Assembly: GCA_947463975.1 (NCBI GenBank)
Contig: CANHUW010000044.1
Coordinates: 1-10,599, forward strand
Source of the DNA: Bacteroidota bacterium
GTDB taxonomy: Bacteria > Bacteroidota > Bacteroidia > Chitinophagales > Chitinophagaceae
Direction of reading: 5' to 3'
DNA length: 10,599 nucleotides
The notes beneath the pieces are model-generated. The model searched no databases, had not been told where the DNA came from, and saw only the letters and a program-made list of their open reading frames with translations. The translations under genes were made by a program, and so were the position numbers. Positions within the stretch are counted from its first letter, which is position 1, and the number at the start of each line of letters is the position of its first letter. Shown one piece after another: positions 7,129-10,599 of the stretch.

Positions 7129-8400
7129 TTATTGTATATCTACTTTCGCACCCAGATGCTCTAGGTGATCAAAAAAGTCGGTATAAGATTTATTAATTGC
7201 TTCAGCCTCAGTGATTTCGATAGGCCCAGAAGCCCTCAAAGCTGCTACCCCACATGCCATAGCAATTCTATGATCATGTTGCGAAAACACTGTATTGGCT
7301 TGAATTATTGCTACTCCTTGGATTTTCATGACATCCCCTTCCAATAAAATAGTGACCCCTAGCTTGGCGAACTCTGTTTGTAATGTTAAACCCCTATCAC
7401 TTTCTTTATGTGCTAATCTACTCACCCCTTTGATAAGGGAAGTTCCCTTACACAATGAAGCCAATGCAACCAATGGAGGAAATAAATCTGGACAATCTGT
7501 TGCGTCAAATTCAAATGCATTTAAGCCTTCTTCTTTTGCGCCAATGGTGATTTCGTCTTGATCAATGACTATCGATGCATTGGCAGATGCTAAAGCAGTC
7601 ATTACAGCTCTATCTGCTTGAGTTGAATTGATTTGTAATCCTTTTACTGTAATTGGACCTGCAATAGCTCCAGCTACTAACAAAAATGCTGCACCACTCC
7701 AATCCCCTTCAACTCTATATTCAATAGTTTCACTTACTGGTACTCTTGGCGTAAAAGTAAATTGCTCATGATTGACATGTTTTACTATCCACCCAAAATG
7801 CTTCAATACGTCCAATGTTAGATCTATATAGGGTTTACTCTTTAATTGGTTTACCTTAATTGTGTAATCAAAAGCCCCGGCAGCAGCATAGGCCATTAAC
7901 AAACCAGTTAAGAATTGAGAACTTAAAGAACCATCCACTGTTATATTTGCAGCTTTTAATGGGCCCTGTATAGTGATTGGTAACAGTCCGTTGTTAGATT
8001 GGATTTGTATACTCAAACTTGGAAAAATATCATCAAAAAAATGCATTGGTCTTCTTACTAAACTTCCTTTTCCTTGAATAGTAATGGATTGACTACTTAA
8101 TGCAGCAATCGGCGTAAACATTCTTATACCCAACCCACTCTCTCCGCAATTCATTTCAGGACCAATTGGACAAACCCCTTTTGAACTAATTTGTAAATGA
8201 CCTGTATGTTTGGTAACTATGGCACCTAAATTTTGTATTACATCTATTGCAGCTAGATCATCATTAGAATGTCCTGGATTAACAATTCGTGTTTGTCCAT
8301 GATGCAATAAAGCAGCAGCACAAGCTCTTTGCATACTACTTTTACTAGCAGGAGCTACTTGTGAACCACTAATTTTTGAAGGATAAACTATTGCACGCAT
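7129..8400 (-). CDS. aroA: 3-phosphoshikimate 1-carboxyvinyltransferase (EPSP synthase)
   Basis: AroA joins phosphoenolpyruvate to shikimate-3-phosphate, the sixth step of the shikimate pathway. The 423-residue protein aligns end to end with the two-domain enzyme. By my hand alignment to the E. coli enzyme, Lys20, Ser21 and Arg25 correspond to Lys22, Ser23 and Arg27. Arg93 and Arg117 correspond to Arg100 and Arg124, and Ser160-Ser161-Gln162 to 169-171. Asp305, Glu333, Arg336, Arg378 and Lys404 correspond to Asp313, Glu341, Arg344, Arg386 and Lys411. All main substrate-contacting residues therefore appear present. The phosphoenolpyruvate loop reads GESGLGIRMF (86-95) in place of GNAGTAMRP: the Gly equivalent to Gly96 stays, but Thr97 and Pro101 become Leu90 and Met94. 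The ATG directly abuts the aroB stop codon (0 nt gap), which points to translational coupling. Confidence 0.97.
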   Translation of the reverse strand: MRAIVYPSKISGSQVAPASKSSMQRACAAALLHHGQTRIVNPGHSNDDLAAIDVIQNLGAIVTKHTGHLQISSKGVCPIGPEMNCGESGLGIRMFTPIAALSSQSITIQGKGSLVRRPMHFFDDIFPSLSIQIQSNNGLLPITIQGPLKAANITVDGSLSSQFLTGLLMAYAAAGAFDYTIKVNQLKSKPYIDLTLDVLKHFGWIVKHVNHEQFTFTPRVPVSETIEYRVEGDWSGAAFLLVAGAIAGPITVKGLQINSTQADRAVMTALASANASIVIDQDEITIGAKEEGLNAFEFDATDCPDLFPPLVALASLCKGTSLIKGVSRLAHKESDRGLTLQTEFAKLGVTILLEGDVMKIQGVAIIQANTVFSQHDHRIAMACGVAALRASGPIEITEAEAINKSYTDFFDHLEHLGAKVDIQ

Positions 8401-9423
8401 TTATGAATATAACTTTACCAGTTTCTCTAATGATTTCATTGGGATAGTTTCACATACAGCTTTCCCAATTTTTTGTAAGACAACATATTGCATACCTGCA
8501 GTTGCTTTCTTCTTGTCTTTTTGCATTACTTGCATTGCTTCTTGAATATCAAAATGCATAGCAGTAGGCAAACCATATTTTTTTAGGGTTTCTACTAATA
8601 TATTCGTTTCGGAAAAACCAGTTAGCACTTGTGAAATCTTAGCCGCATAGACCATTCCAATACTAATAGCATGTCCATGCAATAATACATGTTGATTTTC
8701 TATAGCATGTCCAATGGTATGTCCAAAGTTGAGTAGTTTGCGATCTCCTTTTTCAAACTCATCTTTTTGCACCACTTTTACTTTGATCTGAACATTTCTC
8801 TCAATCAAACTAGCAAGCGCTTTTTTATTTTTTTGATAAAAAGTTAAATCGTTTATGGAAAGTTCTTTCATCATCTTAGCATCTATGATAGCGGCATGCT
8901 TAATAATTTCCGCAAATCCATTTTCCCATTGATGTTTCGGTAAAGATTTCAAAAAGGCCAAATCATACATTAAAAATTGTGGCTGTCTAATTAATCCAAC
9001 CATATTTTTATACAATCCAACATCTATTCCATTCTTTCCTCCAATAGAAGCATCTACCATAGCTAAAATAGTGGTTGGCACAAAACCAACAGCTACTCCT
9101 CGCATATAAACGCCAGCAACATAACCAACCATATCCGTTACCACACCACCCCCTACTCCAATTAAAACTGCTTGTCTGGTTGCGCCAAAATTCAATAAGG
9201 CCTCAATGATGAAATCCACAGTAGCCTGTTGCTTATGCTCTTCCCCAGCAGGAATTACAATGGTTTTTTTACCTTTGAATCTCTTCTGATATAATGCATA
9301 TACATTTTCATCTGTAATATAAATGGCCTGGGTTTTGTCTACTATTTTATCAATAGCCGTAAAACTACCATCTAACACAAATGACACTGTAGAATTAGAA
9401 AATTTAACCTTCCAATTTTTCAT
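8401..9423 (-). CDS. aroB: 3-dehydroquinate synthase
   Basis: AroB converts DAHP to 3-dehydroquinate, the second shikimate step, using NAD+ and a divalent metal (usually Zn2+). The 340-residue protein has the NAD-binding GGGVVTDMVGYVAG block (91-104) and the active-site block PTTILAMVDASIGGKNGID (116-134). It also has all three metal ligands: Glu172 in GFAEIIKHA, His235 in NFGHTIGHAIE and His251 in LHGHAISIGM. Length and ends are typical. The N-terminal part (1-60) is less conserved, as usual in the family. The start ATG lies 1 nt after the stop of the DAHP synthase/chorismate mutase gene, and its TAA directly abuts the aroA start. Translation along these three genes is thus probably coupled, keeping successive enzymes in proportion. 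Confidence 0.97.
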   Translation of the reverse strand: MKNWKVKFSNSTVSFVLDGSFTAIDKIVDKTQAIYITDENVYALYQKRFKGKKTIVIPAGEEHKQQATVDFIIEALLNFGATRQAVLIGVGGGVVTDMVGYVAGVYMRGVAVGFVPTTILAMVDASIGGKNGIDVGLYKNMVGLIRQPQFLMYDLAFLKSLPKHQWENGFAEIIKHAAIIDAKMMKELSINDLTFYQKNKKALASLIERNVQIKVKVVQKDEFEKGDRKLLNFGHTIGHAIENQHVLLHGHAISIGMVYAAKISQVLTGFSETNILVETLKKYGLPTAMHFDIQEAMQVMQKDKKKATAGMQYVVLQKIGKAVCETIPMKSLEKLVKLYS

Positions 9424-9424
9424 A

Positions 9425-10510
9425 CTAGTTGTTCATTATTTTATTCTGCTGATTGATACTTTCCATATGAACCGCATCCATGTATTTAGTAACAAACTCA
9501 TCACTTAATCCTAAATTGTTTCCTTTGGCAATTGCTCGATCTAATATTTCGTTCCAACGATTGGTTTGTAAAATAGTAATGTCATTATTCTTTTTATACT
9601 CGCCAATTTTTTGAGCAACTTTCATACGAGTAGATAATACTTGTAATAATTCATCATCTAATTGATTGATTTGTTGACGCAATTTTTCTAATGCGCTAAG
9701 AAAATCTTCATTTTGAACATTTTCTTTTCTCCAACGAATACTATCTAGCATTTGTTTTAATACTTCAGGAGTTATTTGTTGTTTAGCATCACTCCAAGCA
9801 TTATCTGGATCTACATGTGATTCAATTATTAAACCATCAAAATCCAAATCGATGGCTTGTTGCGCTACAGACTGTAAAATATCACGACGACCACAAATAT
9901 GCGAAGGATCATTAATCATGGGCACATTCGGGAAACGACGCTTCATTTCAATAGCCAAATGCCACATGGGTGCATTTCTGAAATCTGTATTACCATAAGA
10001 ACTAAATCCTCTATGAATTAAACCTAAATCTTCAATACCTGCTTTGGCAATTCTTTCCATACCACCCACCCATAATTCCAAATCTGGATTTAATGGATTT
10101 TTGATTAACACAGGAACCTTAACACCTCTTAATGCATCAGCAATTTCTTGTACACTAAAAGGATTGACGGTTGTACGAGCTCCCACCCATAAAACATCCA
10201 CATCAAAATGCAATGCATCTTCCACTTGTTTTGCGGTAGCCACCTCAACTGCAACTGGTATACCCGTTTCTTTTTTCGCTTGTTGCAACCAAGGCAAACC
10301 TTTGGTTCCAATACCTTCAAAGCTTCCGGGTCTGGTTCTTGGTTTCCAGATACCTGCGCGCATAATATCAACTTTGCCCGTAGTTGCTAATCCTCTAGCA
10401 GTTGCCATTACTTGTTCTTCTGTTTCAGCACTACAAGGACCAGAAATAATCAATGGTGTTTTTTTGAATAATACGCTTACTTTTTGTTGTTGTTCAGTCA
10501 AAGATGCCAT
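9425..10510 (-). CDS. Bifunctional DAHP synthase / chorismate mutase (type II)
   Basis: The enzyme has two parts. Residues of about 1-262 are a type I-beta DAHP synthase, which condenses phosphoenolpyruvate with erythrose-4-phosphate to start the shikimate pathway. Its motifs are GPCSAE (24-29), RAGIWKPRTRPGSFEG (51-66), IKNP (136-139), DPSH (201-204) and IIESH (228-232); Cys26, His204, Glu230 and Asp241 fit the metal ligands. Residues of about 270-358 are an all-helical AroQ-class chorismate mutase. Aligned without gaps to the E. coli P-protein domain, Arg278, Arg295, Lys306, Arg318, Ser351 and Gln355 match Arg11, Arg28, Lys39, Arg51, Ser84 and Gln88. The positions of Asp48 and Glu52 are Gln315 and Trp319. 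In related fusions the mutase part also mediates feedback inhibition by prephenate or chorismate; that is likely here but not visible. There is no N-terminal ferredoxin-like regulatory domain. First intact gene of the - strand run. Confidence 0.96.
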   Translation of the reverse strand: MASLTEQQQKVSVLFKKTPLIISGPCSAETEEQVMATARGLATTGKVDIMRAGIWKPRTRPGSFEGIGTKGLPWLQQAKKETGIPVAVEVATAKQVEDALHFDVDVLWVGARTTVNPFSVQEIADALRGVKVPVLIKNPLNPDLELWVGGMERIAKAGIEDLGLIHRGFSSYGNTDFRNAPMWHLAIEMKRRFPNVPMINDPSHICGRRDILQSVAQQAIDLDFDGLIIESHVDPDNAWSDAKQQITPEVLKQMLDSIRWRKENVQNEDFLSALEKLRQQINQLDDELLQVLSTRMKVAQKIGEYKKNNDITILQTNRWNEILDRAIAKGNNLGLSDEFVTKYMDAVHMESINQQNKIMNN

Positions 10511-10563
10511 GTTAAACCAATTTTAGTATTTGAAATTTTATTTTTAATTTAATTTTTAAGGAA
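10511..10563 (-). promoter_or_regulatory. Very AT-rich leader upstream of the DAHP synthase gene
   Basis: Only 6 of the first 50 bases upstream of the start codon (10511-10560) are G or C, far below the neighbouring coding DNA. This is the largest non-coding stretch seen before the - strand run and the likeliest place for its promoter. No clean match to the Bacteroidota TAnnTTTG -7 element is visible; TAAAATTG just before the start is one mismatch away but too close to the ATG for a leadered transcript. No Shine-Dalgarno sequence is seen. Confidence 0.3.
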
Positions 10564-10599
10564 TTATCCTTCGTTTTTATTAAAGCCTCTTGGACCGCC
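10564..10599 (-). CDS. Possible C-terminal end of an upstream gene (partial)
   Basis: Read on the - strand from the window edge, one frame gives GGPRGFNKNEG followed by TAA at 10564-10566. Its codons resemble those used by the neighbouring genes, and composition drops sharply to AT-rich just after the stop, as expected at a gene end. Eleven codons are too few for identification. The other two - strand frames also end before the DAHP synthase gene, so the choice of frame is tentative. Confidence 0.25.
   Translation of the reverse strand, partial: GGPRGFNKNEG

Noticed and set aside
7434..7450. 8-bp inverted repeat with 1-nt centre in aroA
   Set aside because: About one or two such palindromes are expected by chance in AT-rich DNA of this length; it is only mentioned as company for the longer ones.
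10044..10526. 160-codon open frame on the + strand opposite the DAHP synthase gene
   Set aside because: It lies almost wholly antisense to a clear enzyme gene and resembles no protein family I know; long antisense frames are common opposite conserved genes.
10558..10571. Short inverted repeat AAGGA/TCCTT at the right edge as a terminator for the upstream gene
   Set aside because: It has only 5 bp and is followed by A-rich rather than T-rich sequence on the - strand.
1..10599. Mobile element, defence system, CRISPR array, riboswitch or RNA gene
   Set aside because: Nearly all DNA is taken up by tightly packed recognisable genes; no transposase, integrase, spaced direct repeats, tRNA-like fold or long structured leader was seen.

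Overview
This window looks like chromosomal housekeeping DNA from a member of the Bacteroidota. The evidence is the AT-rich composition, the general lack of Shine-Dalgarno sequences before start codons, an OmpA-family protein with thrombospondin type 3 repeats, a DAHP synthase fused to a C-terminal chorismate mutase, and a chorismate synthase carrying the HFSGRLT variant of the central motif. A position in or near Chitinophagaceae is a guess from general protein flavour only. I see no tRNA, rRNA, CRISPR array, transposase, integrase or phage gene.

Left part, + strand (1-3985): the 3' portion of an acyltransferase gene (plsC-like, cut by the window edge), priA (replication-restart helicase) and murB (peptidoglycan precursor reductase). 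They are separated by 3 and 4 nt, so they look like one transcript. murB meets the next gene tail to tail across 6 nt, and an 8-bp inverted repeat spans both stop codons.

Right part, - strand (3992-10510, read right to left): DAHP synthase/chorismate mutase, aroB, aroA (EPSP synthase), aroC, a DUF952 protein, an RlpA-like double-psi beta-barrel protein and an OmpA-family outer-membrane protein. Gaps are 1, 0, 29, 11, 6 and 13 nt, so all seven may be co-transcribed. The first four provide the first, second, sixth and seventh steps of the shikimate pathway, plus the chorismate-to-prephenate step. The enzymes for the middle three steps (dehydroquinate dehydratase, shikimate dehydrogenase, shikimate kinase) are not here. 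The last two genes are cell-envelope genes, so the run joins aromatic biosynthesis to envelope functions. The far right 89 nt hold a very AT-rich leader and perhaps the last codons of another - strand gene.

I did not find a new system. The points most worth a second look are residue-level departures in familiar enzymes and one striking DNA structure. The RlpA-like protein has Cys where the catalytic His is expected. The chorismate mutase domain has Gln and Trp at two canonical active-site positions. The EPSP synthase phosphoenolpyruvate/glyphosate loop is divergent. A perfect 14-bp inverted repeat with a 2-nt centre lies inside priA.
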